Shown here: one piece after another, positions 50,877 to 59,690 of the stretch
How positions within the stretch are numbered: position 1 is the first letter of the stretch
How the letters are laid out: every line of letters begins with the position of its first letter
Source of the DNA: JBFWUW01 sp050247075
GTDB taxonomy: Bacteria > Planctomycetota > Planctomycetia > Pirellulales > JBFWUW01
Assembly (NCBI GenBank): GCA_050247075.1
Contig: JBFWUW010000022.1
Location: 26,892-90,891 of the forward strand
DNA: 64,000 nucleotides
Direction: 5' to 3'
The notes under the pieces: model-generated
What the model was told of the DNA's origin: nothing
Database searches by the model: none
The model's input: the letters and a program-made list of their open reading frames with translations, nothing else
Made by a program: the position numbers and the translations under genes

Positions 50877-51347
50877 CTAGTCGCGCGTGGCCGTGGCTTG
50901 TTGTTCAAGCCGCGCGGCCTGCTGCCGGTACCGCTCGTGCGTTTCCAACGAGAAAGGGCCGTGCGTTTCGTCCGTATCCACGCCACGGTATTCCGCGCCG
51001 CAGCGGTAACAGACCAGCGAGTTACCCACCCACAGGTACAGCACCAGGTCGATCAAGGCGGTAGCGAAGAGGATGGCAAAGGTCAGATAGATGCGATGCT
51101 GATACCAGGCCAGGCAACTGGCGGCAAATCCCAGCACCACCAACGTCACGCCTACCTTTTGCGGAAAATCTTTCCGCGCGAACAAGTCGATGCTGGGACA
51201 AGCCACGCAGCGTTTGACCTTCTGCCCGTCCAGCGCGTCCGATGGCACCCGGCTGCGTCCTCCGCACCGCAGGCAACTTAGCTCCCTCGCCGCCAGATCG
51301 GCGCGGGTCGGCTGGCTGCAATGCGGGCAGGTGTACGTGACGTTCAT
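50877..51347 (-). CDS. zinc-ribbon membrane protein, unknown function
   Basis: 156 residues. Four CxxC pairs (CPHC, CLRC, CVAC, CYRC) suggest two zinc ribbons, one before and one split around two membrane helices (VGVTLVVLGFAASCLAWY and LTFAILFATALIDLVLYLWV). A charged C-terminal helix follows. It lies at the end of a run of minus-strand genes (ribF, folE, membrane protein, this gene). Confidence 0.75.
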   Translation of the reverse strand: MNVTYTCPHCSQPTRADLAARELSCLRCGGRSRVPSDALDGQKVKRCVACPSIDLFARKDFPQKVGVTLVVLGFAASCLAWYQHRIYLTFAILFATALIDLVLYLWVGNSLVCYRCGAEYRGVDTDETHGPFSLETHERYRQQAARLEQQATATRD

Positions 51348-51391
51348 GGTTGTACCGCGTTCAATGTGCTGTAGGAGGCGACATCACTCCA

Positions 51392-52156
51392 TCATAAGGC
51401 AACCGGTGATCCTCGCGACAGTAGCAGGCTGGTCAACTCCCCCAAAAACGTGCCGATCACGGCCACATATAAAATGCCCGTCGCGCTTTGCGTGTTAGGA
51501 ATCCTCAGCGTTTGCCAGGTCATGCGGGCCAGCACCAAGGCCCCCACCAACCCGGACAACCACCGCATGGCCAAAAACGACCATTGCGTGGCGTCGGGCG
51601 GGCCAACGGTTTGCCAGGTCCAGGCCAACCCCGCCAAACAAACCACTCCCCGCGCGGCAATCGCCAGCGACATCAGCCACACCAACCGCTGCAACGGCTG
51701 GAGCTGCATGGTTGGCGTGTTCAAATACCAATGTCCCAGGAACATGGCGGCAATCGTCACGCCCAAGGCCAGTCCGCCAGTCGGTACGTCCAGCGCCGCC
51801 AAGGCCTTCGTCAGCGAAGTCGCCGCGGCCTCGGCCTCGGTTTTCCAAGGGCTGCTCCACGCGCCATACAACGTCACCCCCGCCACCAACACCAGACACA
51901 GCCGCCCCAAACGCGGGCTTTCGTACAGCCAGGCGGCCGAGCCTATGTAACTGAGCAACGCGGCGGCCACGGCGGGCCACAGCGAAAATTGGGCGGGCGC
52001 GGAGATGGCCACCATCGCCGCCAGCACGTTCATGCCCAGCGTGACATACAAGTGGTTGCGAAAATAGCCGCTTGTTACCAGCCGGGGCGAAGTCACCGCC
52101 ATGGCCGCCGCCAGGCCAAAGGACAAACGGTAAATAAACTGCATCAAAATCGCCAT
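51392..52156 (-). CDS. hypothetical multi-spanning membrane protein
   Basis: 254 residues with about seven hydrophobic segments (e.g. VTLGMNVLAAMVAISA, LCLVLVAGVTLYGAW, LALGVTIAAMFLGHWYL, WLMSLAIAARGVVCLAGLAW, ILYVAVIGTFLGELTSLLL). I do not recognise the family and see no catalytic motif; HWYLNTP may be functional. It starts 9 nt after the folE stop on the same strand. Confidence 0.75.
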   Translation of the reverse strand: MAILMQFIYRLSFGLAAAMAVTSPRLVTSGYFRNHLYVTLGMNVLAAMVAISAPAQFSLWPAVAAALLSYIGSAAWLYESPRLGRLCLVLVAGVTLYGAWSSPWKTEAEAAATSLTKALAALDVPTGGLALGVTIAAMFLGHWYLNTPTMQLQPLQRLVWLMSLAIAARGVVCLAGLAWTWQTVGPPDATQWSFLAMRWLSGLVGALVLARMTWQTLRIPNTQSATGILYVAVIGTFLGELTSLLLSRGSPVAL

Positions 52157-52165
52157 GGCCGTCCG

Positions 52166-52813
52166 CTAACGCCGATTGCCGTAGATCAGCGTCATGATTT
52201 CCGACCGGCTAGAAGTGTGCGATCGAAAGATTCCCCGCATGGCCGATGTCAGACACAAGCTGCCCGGCTTGCGTATGCCGCGGATCGTCATGCAGGTGTG
52301 CGTCGCTTCAATCACCACCGCCACCCCCTTGGCCCCCAACTCCTCCACCATCAAATCGGCAATCGTCTCGGTCATCCGCTCTTGCACCTGCGGGCGTTTG
52401 GAAACCACCTCCACCACGCGGGCCAATTTGCTCAGCCCCACGACCTTGCCGTTGGGCAGGTAGCCAATGTGGGCATGCCCCATAAACGGCAGCATGTGAT
52501 GTTCGCACATGCTGTTGAAACTAATGTCGCGAACCAGCACGACTTCGTCGTATTTTTCCGTAAAGACTTTCCGCAGATGGACTCGCGGGTCGTCGCGCAG
52601 GCCGCTAAACAGTTCGGCATACATGCGGGCCACGCGAGCCGGCGTTTCCAGCAGCCCCTCGCGGTCGGGGTCTTCGCCCACGGCGGCCAGAATCTCACGC
52701 ACCGCCCGCTGAATTCTGGGTAAATCGACCGCCCGCTGCGTATCGCCAGACTCTTCTGTTTCGCCATCCAAGCTGCCTGGTTCCCGCGAATGATCTGATT
52801 GCGACGAATTCAT
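52166..52813 (-). CDS. folE: GTP cyclohydrolase I
   Basis: 215 residues from ATG 52813. LLETPARVARMYAELFSGL, the zinc-site motif SMCEHHMLPFMGHAHIGYLP, GLSKLARVVEVVSKRPQVQE, RMTETIADLM and HTCMTIRGIRKPGS are all present, as in typical GTP cyclohydrolase I. It converts GTP to dihydroneopterin triphosphate, the first step of tetrahydrofolate (or queuosine) biosynthesis. The first 30 residues are a variable acidic extension. It lies downstream of ribF, another cofactor gene. Confidence 0.95.
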   Translation of the reverse strand: MNSSQSDHSREPGSLDGETEESGDTQRAVDLPRIQRAVREILAAVGEDPDREGLLETPARVARMYAELFSGLRDDPRVHLRKVFTEKYDEVVLVRDISFNSMCEHHMLPFMGHAHIGYLPNGKVVGLSKLARVVEVVSKRPQVQERMTETIADLMVEELGAKGVAVVIEATHTCMTIRGIRKPGSLCLTSAMRGIFRSHTSSRSEIMTLIYGNRR

Positions 52814-52891
52814 CAATGGCCAATCGGCAAGTAGTTCAAGCCCCACCCGATATTAAGTTTGGCCAGGAACATGGTCAAGGAGTGGATTGTC

Positions 52892-52940
52892 GCCGTCGGA
52901 GACGGCTCCTACAGGCATCGGCGATGGAATCGCCTCCTAC
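52892..52940 (-). repeat. tandem pair of short covarying hairpins
   Basis: On the minus strand GTAGGA then GGCGAT, loop TCC, ATCGCC (52934-52920), followed after a short spacer by GTAGGA then GCCGTC, loop TCC, GACGGC (52906-52892). Two different arm sequences in one locus, both perfectly paired. The unit overlaps the 3' end of ribF. Confidence 0.8.
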
Positions 52941-53848
52941 AAGCGGGCCGCTTCTACATCGCGGGCAAGTTGGGCTTGCAGTTCCGCCACGCCAGAAAAG
53001 GGACGCGTGTCGCGCAGGCGGCGGGTGAAATCGACCTCCAGCGGCTGGCCGTACAGAGAACCGTGAAAGTCAATCAGGTGGACCTCGACCTTGAATGCGT
53101 GCTCGCCAAACGTAGGGTTGGGGCCAATGTTGATGGCGGCAGCATGTTGCCGGCCGGCACGGTGGGCCACGCCAGCGTACACACCCACCGCGGGCAGCAG
53201 CGTGTCGATGGCATCGACGTTAGCCGTGGGAAAGCCAATCCGCGCTCCGCGGCCCGCCCCATGCGTCACCATGCCCCGAATGCGATAGGGCCGCGTCAGT
53301 AGCCGCGCCGCCGGTTCGACCTGCCCGGCCAGCAGCAACTGGCGGACGCGCGAACTCGATACCGGCTGGCCGTCAACCGTAACCGGATCGGCCACTTCCA
53401 GCGTCATGCCGGCCTCGGCGGTAAACCCGCGCAGCACGTCGATGGTGCCTTGGCGTCCGCGGCCAAAGTAAAAATTGGGCCCTTCGACCAGCGCCCGCGC
53501 GTCGAGGGAATCGCGAATGATCTGGTCAAAGAATTCCCGCGCCGTAAGGTTCAGCAGCGACTCATCGGTGGGATAGGCAATCATGGCGTCGATGCCCAAC
53601 TCGCCCAGCAGTTCCGCCTTGCGGTCGGTCCAGGTCAGCGGCGGAGGTGCCTCAGCCGGACGCAACAACCGCACGGGGTGCGGGTCAAACGTAAAGACAA
53701 CGGCGGGGCCCCCCACGGCTTGGGCCTGGGCCTTGAGCCGTTCGACAATCCGCGCATGCCCGCGATGGACGCCATCGAAATTGCCGATAGCCACGGCACC
53801 ACGGCGAACCTGAGAGGGGGGCGTTTGAAGGTCGCGCAGCAGCAACAT
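52937..53848 (-). CDS. ribF: bifunctional riboflavin kinase / FAD synthetase
   Basis: 303 residues. The nucleotidyltransferase domain has GNFDGVHRGH (22-31), FTFDPHPVRLL and GPNFYFGRGRQGTIDVL. The kinase domain has RPYRIRGMVTHGAGRGARIG, FPTANV and the closing FHGSLYGQPLEVDF with RLRDTRPF. It makes FMN and FAD from riboflavin and ATP. The length matches the family. The C-terminal codons run into a short hairpin repeat. It is divergent from the DUF1295 gene. Confidence 0.95.
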   Translation of the reverse strand: MLLLRDLQTPPSQVRRGAVAIGNFDGVHRGHARIVERLKAQAQAVGGPAVVFTFDPHPVRLLRPAEAPPPLTWTDRKAELLGELGIDAMIAYPTDESLLNLTAREFFDQIIRDSLDARALVEGPNFYFGRGRQGTIDVLRGFTAEAGMTLEVADPVTVDGQPVSSSRVRQLLLAGQVEPAARLLTRPYRIRGMVTHGAGRGARIGFPTANVDAIDTLLPAVGVYAGVAHRAGRQHAAAINIGPNPTFGEHAFKVEVHLIDFHGSLYGQPLEVDFTRRLRDTRPFSGVAELQAQLARDVEAARL

Positions 53849-53996
53849 GGCTACCCTTATACAATGCCCGCGGCGAGCGGTCGAGCAGCTTCGGTTCCAT
53901 CGACGCTGACGCCACTGCCCGGTACGATGCCGGTTCGTCGGTTATCGAGATCGGCCATTCCTATCCGCCCGACGGCCTGCCACGCGAGATACGACC

Positions 53997-54779
53997 ATGA
54001 CCAGCCTGCCAAGCCTGCTGGCCGTGACATTGGCTGTTGCGACAACCGGGTTTGTGCTGCTGTGGATTGTCAGCCTGGTTCGTCGCGATGCCAGCATTGT
54101 CGATCCATGCTGGGGAGCGGGATTCGTCGCGGTTGTTTGGGCTGCCTGGATTCTCACTGACGACAAGACGGGACGCGGCCTGTTGCTGGCCGCCTTGACG
54201 ACTATCTGGGGGCTGAGGCTTTCGCTGTATTTGTGGCGGCGAAATCGCGGCCATGGCGAGGACCGCCGATACGCGGCCATGCGGGCCAAACATGGCGGCA
54301 ACTTCGCCTGGGTGAGCTTGTTTACGGTCTTTCTGCTACAGGCAGGCTTGTTGTGGTTTATCTCTTGGCCCGTGCAGGTTGCCATCCAATCCGCCAGCCA
54401 TAAACCATTTGGATCGTGGGATGCGGTCGGTGTCGCGGTGTGGGGAGTCGGCATGTTTTTTGAAACGGTAGGCGATTGGCAGTTGGCCCGCTTCAAGGCC
54501 CGGTCCGACAGTTCCGGCCGCGTACTCGATACCGGCCTATGGCGCTACACGCGGCATCCCAATTACTTTGGCGATTTTTGCGTCTGGTGGGGTTTGTACG
54601 TCGTGGCTTGCCAGGCAGGAGCTTACTGGACGATTCTCAGCCCCGTGTTAATGTCGTTCTTGTTGCTCAAGGTGTCGGGTGTGTCGTTGTTGGAGAGCGA
54701 TATTCAAGCACGCCGGCCCGCCTACAGCGACTATATCCGACGTACCAGCGCATTCTTTCCGCGCCCACCGCGCGATTGA
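53997..54779 (+). CDS. DUF1295 (steroid 5-alpha-reductase-like) membrane protein
   Basis: 260 residues. Several membrane helices and the family blocks IVDPCWGAGFV, IWGLRLSLYLWRRNRGHGED, RRYAAMRAKHG, ETVGDWQLARFKA, GLWRYTRHPNYFGDFCVWWG and a closing RRPAYSDYIRRTSAFFP match DUF1295. Related enzymes reduce or methylate lipid-like substrates with the HPNYFGE-type motif binding NADPH or AdoMet. The specific reaction is unknown. Confidence 0.88.
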   Translation: MTSLPSLLAVTLAVATTGFVLLWIVSLVRRDASIVDPCWGAGFVAVVWAAWILTDDKTGRGLLLAALTTIWGLRLSLYLWRRNRGHGEDRRYAAMRAKHGGNFAWVSLFTVFLLQAGLLWFISWPVQVAIQSASHKPFGSWDAVGVAVWGVGMFFETVGDWQLARFKARSDSSGRVLDTGLWRYTRHPNYFGDFCVWWGLYVVACQAGAYWTILSPVLMSFLLLKVSGVSLLESDIQARRPAYSDYIRRTSAFFPRPPRD

Positions 54780-55020
54780 TCTCGCTCGTAAGTCCCACAC
54801 GTTTGTCGGCTGCCTGGTGTATGCGGACCATTACGGAAAGATCCCGCCCGCCGCAAGGTTCCGTTGGCAGGCGGAATCTGCTGGCCCTGCTCCCTGGGCA
54901 GAAGCCGGCGGCGGCGATAGGTTGAAGCAGGGCCGAATGGCCCGAACCTGGACGATCCCCAGATTGTCGGGTTAGCCAGGGAAGCGGGCCGGGCGGCGGA
55001 CACCAGCAGAGGCGAGCGTT

Positions 55021-56451
55021 ATGGCGGAACAAGTTCGACTTAGCCGGCACCCCGCGGGGAGCTGGCGCGAACTGCTGGCCGTGGCCTGGCCGTTGGTGAT
55101 CAGTTCGGGCTCGATGGCCGTGATGTACATCACCGATCGGATTTTTCTGACTTGGCTCTCCACCGATGCCCTGGCCGCGGCCATGCCGGCCGGCTTCTTG
55201 CACTGGACGCTGATCAGCCTGTTCATGGGGACGGCGCACTATGTCAATACCTTTGTGGCCCAGTACGACGGCGCGGGACGCAAGGACAGAGCCGCCGCCG
55301 CCGTTTGGCAAGGAGTGTGGTTCGCCCTGGCGGCGGGAGTGCTCTTGCTGCCGTGCGGGCTGTTGGCGGGTTCGATCTTTCGGTGGCTGCAACATCCTCC
55401 CGCCGTGGCCGCGATGGAAGCCGAGTATTTCTCGGTAATGTGCTTCGGTACCATCCCCATGCTGGTCTCGACCGCCTTGTCGGGCTTTTACACCGGCCGG
55501 GGCAAGGCGCTGGTGGTGATGTGGGCCAACGTGGCGGGCGCGGCGGCCAATATCGGGCTGGACTATTTCCTGATCTTCGGCTGGGGGCCGTTTCCTGCGT
55601 GGGGAGTGCGGGGAGCGGCCGTGGCCACGGTCTTGGCCCAACTGCTGGTTGTCACTATTTACATGGTGCTGATCGGGCGCGATGCCCGCCGCGCTGGCTA
55701 CCCTCTGTGGGAAATGCGGCGGTTCGACCTGGAGCTGTTCCGCCGCTTGCTGCGGTTTGGACTGCCCGGCGGCGTCCACCTGTTTGCGGATGTCTGCTGT
55801 TGGACGGTGTTTCTGCATTTTGTGTCTCAGCTAGGTCAGGCGGAACTGGCCGCTACTAATCTGGCCTTCAACCTCAACAGCCTGGTCTTTGTGCCGCTGA
55901 TGGGAATTGGCACGGCGGTGGCCACCATTACCGGCCAGCGCATTGGCGAAGGCCGCCCCCGTTTGGCCATACGCTCGGCGTATCGGGCGATTGCCCTGGC
56001 AGAGGGCTTTACGCTGTTGTGCGCGGCGGTCTACTTGGGCCTGCCCGACCTGATTTTGCTCCCCTACGAATACAACAACACGCATGCCGATTTTCCCGCG
56101 GTGCGGGCGCAGGTGATAACACTGCTGCGGTTCGTGGTGATTTATTCCGCCTTCGATGCCCTATCGGTGGTCTTTGGCAACGCCATTCGCGGGGCGGGCG
56201 ATACGCGGTTTGTACTGGCCTGCACGGTTTTCTATGGGCTGTTCGCCATGCTGTTGCCCAGTTATCTGGCCACGCGGGTCTTTCAACTGGGTCTGCACGG
56301 CGCATGGTGGGGGGCAACGGCCTTTGTCGTGCTGATGGGCAGCACGCTCTTCCTGCGCTTTCAAACGGGCCAATGGACCAAGATGCGCGTCATCGAACCG
56401 GCCAGCGAGTGTGCCGTGCCGGAAGATCGCTCCGTCTGCGGTGCCGTCTAA
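55021..56451 (+). CDS. MATE-family multidrug/organic cation efflux transporter
   Basis: 476 residues with about twelve membrane segments. MATE features include LLAVAWPLVISSGSMAVMYI, DRIFLTWLSTDALAAAMPA, TALSGFYTGRGKALVVMWAN and LVFVPLMGIGTAVATITGQR, with IGEGRPRLA in the second half. It probably exports cationic compounds in exchange for Na+ or H+. A short intergenic stretch precedes it (54780-55020, nothing recognised), so it seems to be its own unit. Confidence 0.9.
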   Translation: MAEQVRLSRHPAGSWRELLAVAWPLVISSGSMAVMYITDRIFLTWLSTDALAAAMPAGFLHWTLISLFMGTAHYVNTFVAQYDGAGRKDRAAAAVWQGVWFALAAGVLLLPCGLLAGSIFRWLQHPPAVAAMEAEYFSVMCFGTIPMLVSTALSGFYTGRGKALVVMWANVAGAAANIGLDYFLIFGWGPFPAWGVRGAAVATVLAQLLVVTIYMVLIGRDARRAGYPLWEMRRFDLELFRRLLRFGLPGGVHLFADVCCWTVFLHFVSQLGQAELAATNLAFNLNSLVFVPLMGIGTAVATITGQRIGEGRPRLAIRSAYRAIALAEGFTLLCAAVYLGLPDLILLPYEYNNTHADFPAVRAQVITLLRFVVIYSAFDALSVVFGNAIRGAGDTRFVLACTVFYGLFAMLLPSYLATRVFQLGLHGAWWGATAFVVLMGSTLFLRFQTGQWTKMRVIEPASECAVPEDRSVCGAV

Positions 56452-56464
56452 CGCCCCTGTAACA

Positions 56465-56510
56465 GGCGATTCCATCGCCGATCATTCTGTAGGAGCCGTC
56501 TCCTGACGGC
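56465..56510 (+). repeat. tandem pair of short covarying hairpins
   Basis: GGCGAT, loop TCC, ATCGCC (56465-56479), then GTAGGA, GCCGTC, loop TCCT, GACGGC (56489-56510). Same two arm types as at 52892-52940. Confidence 0.8.
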
Positions 56511-56560
56511 GACAATGCGGTTTCTCTCTTGTACGAACGAATCCGAACGAGACACCGGCC

Positions 56561-56660
56561 CCCTCTCCCGGTACTCCGGGAGAGGGTTGGGGAGAGGGGA
56601 CACACCGAAAGATCGTCCAACCAATAACCCTCACCCCGGCCCTCTCCCAGAGGGAGAGGG
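56561..56660 (+). repeat. CCCTCTCCC palindromic repeat, copy 2
   Basis: CCCTCTCCCGG/CCGGGAGAGGG and CCCTCTCCC/GGGAGAGGG hairpins with GGTTGGGGAGAGGG and CCTCACCCCGG between, as at 27201-27303. Confidence 0.9.
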
Positions 56661-56772
56661 AGCAGGCAACGCCCACTCTCTAGCGATTCAATTTGCATTC
56701 GCCCCCATAAGCTGGTAGCAATTTAGGGGAGAGGCCACGTCCGCCAACTTGTCTCAGGCTAAGGAATCGCCC

Positions 56773-58632
56773 ATGCAACGGCTACAATCGGCTTGTCGTC
56801 GCCAGACACTTCTCATGGCCGGGCTATTGCCGGGCCTGTTGTTCGCCGCATCCTGGGCGAATGCCCAAGAGCGTTTTGCCGATCTGGTCGGGCCGGTCAA
56901 GGTGGCCCCCGTGGCCAACACCAAGGCCAGCGGCAAGCCGTACGAAATACCTTACATCATCTGGGGTGGCGACGTGGCCACGTTTCGGGCCAATGGCGGC
57001 CTGGCCACGCAAGCCAGTTCGATCTACGGCAAGCTCGGCCTGAAGGTCAAACTGGTGCCAGGCGATAACTTTGTCGAACAGGTGCGGCGCTACATGTCGG
57101 GTCAGTCCCCCTTCTTGCGCGGCGAGATGCAGATGATTGGGCTGGCGTCGGAGGTCATTGGCGGCGATCCCCGCACCAAACCGGTCGTCTTCCTGCAGCT
57201 CACCTGGTCCGCCGGCGACCACATGGTGGGCCGCGGCGGCGTGAAGAACCTCAACGACCTCAAGGGCAAAAAGATCGCCCTGCAAAAAAATGGCCCGCAC
57301 GTGGGCATGGTCGATGAAATCTTGCGGCAGACCAAGCTCACCTGGAAAGACGTCAGCATTGTCTGGGCCGACGACCTGACCGGCGCCAAAGGCCCCGCCG
57401 AGTTGTTCCGCAAAGACCCCAGCATTGACTGCTGCATGGTCATTTCGCCCGACATGGCCGGCCTGACAGGCGGGCTGGACAGTAAGGGAAGCGGTGCCGA
57501 GGGGACCGTGAAGGACGCCCATGTGGTGATCTCCACCGCCACCATGAGCCGTTCGATTGCCGATGTCTACGCTTGCCGCAAGGACTTTTACGACGAGCAT
57601 AAAGACTGGGTCGAAAAATTCACGGCCGGCTACTTTAAGGCTAGCGAGGAAATCGTCCGTCTCAAGAAGGAATACAACGACGGCCAAGGCAAGTCCGACG
57701 ACTACATGAACGTCCTCAAACTGACCCAGCAAATCTACGGCAAAGAGACCATTCCCACGCTGGAGGCCGACGCCCACGGCCTGATCGCCGACTGCACCTA
57801 CGTCGGCCTGCCGGGCAACAAGAGCTTCTTCACCGACAAGGGCAACCTGGTCGGCTTCGATAAGAAGCAAGAGGCCGCGCTCAATCTGGCGGTTGATGAG
57901 GGCTATGCCAAGGTCCGCACGGGATTCTTCCCGCCCAATCTCGATTACGACGGCCTGGTCAAACTGGGCGGGCTGACCAGCGTCGAGATGGCTTCGACCG
58001 GCGGAAAGTTTGGCGAAGGGGTCGATCTGTTTCCCGGCGATGCCGACGACGATACCACCATCTACTCGTTCTCGATCAACTTCGAGCCAAACCAGACCGA
58101 TTTCAGCGCCGAGGCTTACGGGTCGGAATTCCAGCGGGCCATTCAAGCGGCTTCCACCTTCGGCAATGCCGTGATCGCCATTCGCGGCCATGCCGACCCC
58201 ACCAAGACGCTGGTCGATCTGATCCGTGCGGGCATGGAAAAGGGAACCATCAAACGGACCGGTTCGTCGGGCAACTACACCTACATCCTCAACGGCAAGA
58301 CGCTCGACCTGACCAAGACAGCGGAGATCGTCAAGCTCATCGACGATGGCGGCTTTGTCAGCGGCTCTACCAACCCGCGAGAGACCATGCAGGCCGCGCT
58401 AAACCTATCGCGCGTGCGGGCCGAGGCCGTCCGCGATGCCATGCTGGAGTACGCCCAAAAGAACGACTTCCGCATCGACGCCACGCAAATTCAGCCGGTC
58501 GGGGTAGGCGTCCGCGAGCCGTTGCGGCCCAAGCCGACCAACATCCAAGAAGCCAAGGACAACATGCGGGTGGAGTTCCGCCTGGTCAAAGTGCCGGCGG
58601 AAGTCATCAAACAGGGCGATTTTGATTTTTAG
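56773..58632 (+). CDS. ABC-type substrate-binding domain fused to OmpA-like domain (first of two)
   Basis: 619 residues from ATG 56773 with AAGGA upstream. A signal peptide (LLMAGLLPGLLFAASWANAQ) leads to a nitrate/sulfonate/taurine-type substrate-binding domain (about 40-350: YIIWGGDVATFRANGGLATQ, GVKNLNDLKGKKIALQKNGP, KDVSIVWADDLTG). From about 440 an OmpA-like domain follows (FSINFEPNQTDFSAEA, AIRGHADPTKTL, LSRVRAEAVRDAML, NMRVEFRLVKV), with a roughly 50-residue insert. OmpA domains hold proteins to peptidoglycan. No ABC permease or ATPase is near, so it may be a sensor rather than a transporter part. Confidence 0.83.
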   Translation: MQRLQSACRRQTLLMAGLLPGLLFAASWANAQERFADLVGPVKVAPVANTKASGKPYEIPYIIWGGDVATFRANGGLATQASSIYGKLGLKVKLVPGDNFVEQVRRYMSGQSPFLRGEMQMIGLASEVIGGDPRTKPVVFLQLTWSAGDHMVGRGGVKNLNDLKGKKIALQKNGPHVGMVDEILRQTKLTWKDVSIVWADDLTGAKGPAELFRKDPSIDCCMVISPDMAGLTGGLDSKGSGAEGTVKDAHVVISTATMSRSIADVYACRKDFYDEHKDWVEKFTAGYFKASEEIVRLKKEYNDGQGKSDDYMNVLKLTQQIYGKETIPTLEADAHGLIADCTYVGLPGNKSFFTDKGNLVGFDKKQEAALNLAVDEGYAKVRTGFFPPNLDYDGLVKLGGLTSVEMASTGGKFGEGVDLFPGDADDDTTIYSFSINFEPNQTDFSAEAYGSEFQRAIQAASTFGNAVIAIRGHADPTKTLVDLIRAGMEKGTIKRTGSSGNYTYILNGKTLDLTKTAEIVKLIDDGGFVSGSTNPRETMQAALNLSRVRAEAVRDAMLEYAQKNDFRIDATQIQPVGVGVREPLRPKPTNIQEAKDNMRVEFRLVKVPAEVIKQGDFDF

Positions 58633-58679
58633 GCGCTACGTCTCAAGCATAGTCCCGCATGCCAACCTGGGAGCCAGCC

Positions 58680-59690
58680 GTGAATAGTCATCGCGCCACG
58701 AAGGGCCTATCGGCCTTCGCCTTTGCCACGGCATTCCTGTTGGCTTGCGGTACGGCGGCGGCGCTGGCCCAGCAGGCGGAGGAATCGGCCGAACCCGCCG
58801 GCGTCTACCAGGACAACGTGGTGATCGTGCTCGATGCGTCGGGCTCCATGAATACGCCAATGGCCAACGCGCCGGGCCTGTCGCGGATGCAAGCCGCCAA
58901 GCAGGCGCTGTTGAAAGTCACCGAATCGCTGCCGACCAGCACCAACGTCGGTCTGCTGGTCTTCAGCAGTTCCAATCTCCGCGACGACTGGGCCTATCGC
59001 CTGGGCCCGGTCAACCATCACGACTTGCAAGCCGCCATCAAACTGCCCGAGCCGGGCGGTGCCACGCCGCTGGGTGTCTACCTCAAGAAAGGGGCCGACA
59101 CGCTGCTGGCCCAGCGGCAAGAACAGCGGGGCTACGGCACCTATCGGCTGTTGGTAGTCACCGACGGAGAAGCTTCCGACCCCGAACGGGTGCAGGCCTA
59201 TTTCCCAGAGGTTCTGGCCCGCGGCGTGACGGTTGATGTGATTGGCGTCGATATGAGCGGCGAACACACGCTGGCCCAGCGCGCCAACAGTTACCGCAAG
59301 GCCGACAACCCCGAATCGCTGGAGCGGGCCGTCTCCGAGGTCTTTGCCGAGGTCGGTTCAAGCGGCCAGCAAGATTCGGTCGATGCCGAGCAATTCGCCA
59401 TGATCCAGGGGCTGCCCACGGAGGTCGCCTCGGCCATGTTGGCCGCCCTCACCGAGACCGGCAACGAGCCGATCGGCGAAAGCCCTAACCGCACGGCGGC
59501 CAGCCCCGGTTCGGCCGCACCATCGCCCGTTCCGGGACAAAACTCGCCGGCTCAAAACCCAGCGCAACCAGACGGCGGCGGAATGTCGCCCTGGAAGGTC
59601 TTGATGTTCGTGGTGCTGTTGCTGGTGGTGAGGATGCTCTTCCGCGGCAAGCGTACGCAACAACGGACGCAACAGCGGAGGAGACGCTAG
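58680..59690 (+). CDS. von Willebrand factor A protein with signal and C-terminal membrane helix
   Basis: 336 residues from GTG 58680 (GGGAG 6 nt upstream; an in-frame ATG at 58659 is the alternative). A signal segment (FAFATAFLLACGTAAALAQQ) precedes the vWA domain (VVIVLDASGSMNTPM, metal site DxSxS; PEPGGATPLGVYL; LLVVTDGEASDPERV). A Pro/Ser/Gln linker and a membrane helix (VLMFVVLLLVVRMLF) with an Arg-rich end close the protein. It lies between the two substrate-binding/OmpA genes and its stop overlaps the next GTG (TAGTG). Confidence 0.83.
   Translation: MNSHRATKGLSAFAFATAFLLACGTAAALAQQAEESAEPAGVYQDNVVIVLDASGSMNTPMANAPGLSRMQAAKQALLKVTESLPTSTNVGLLVFSSSNLRDDWAYRLGPVNHHDLQAAIKLPEPGGATPLGVYLKKGADTLLAQRQEQRGYGTYRLLVVTDGEASDPERVQAYFPEVLARGVTVDVIGVDMSGEHTLAQRANSYRKADNPESLERAVSEVFAEVGSSGQQDSVDAEQFAMIQGLPTEVASAMLAALTETGNEPIGESPNRTAASPGSAAPSPVPGQNSPAQNPAQPDGGGMSPWKVLMFVVLLLVVRMLFRGKRTQQRTQQRRRR

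Larger units (their letters stand above)
56452..56772. other. 321-bp intergenic region made of repeats
   Basis: Holds two short covarying hairpins (56465-56510) and the CCCTCTCCC palindromic repeat (56561-56660). The last 110 bases contain the leader of the substrate-binding/OmpA gene with AAGGA at 56761-56765. Confidence 0.75.

Noticed and set aside
56824..58191. 455-codon open frame on the minus strand
   Set aside because: Antisense to the substrate-binding/OmpA gene; no motif, no ribosome binding site.
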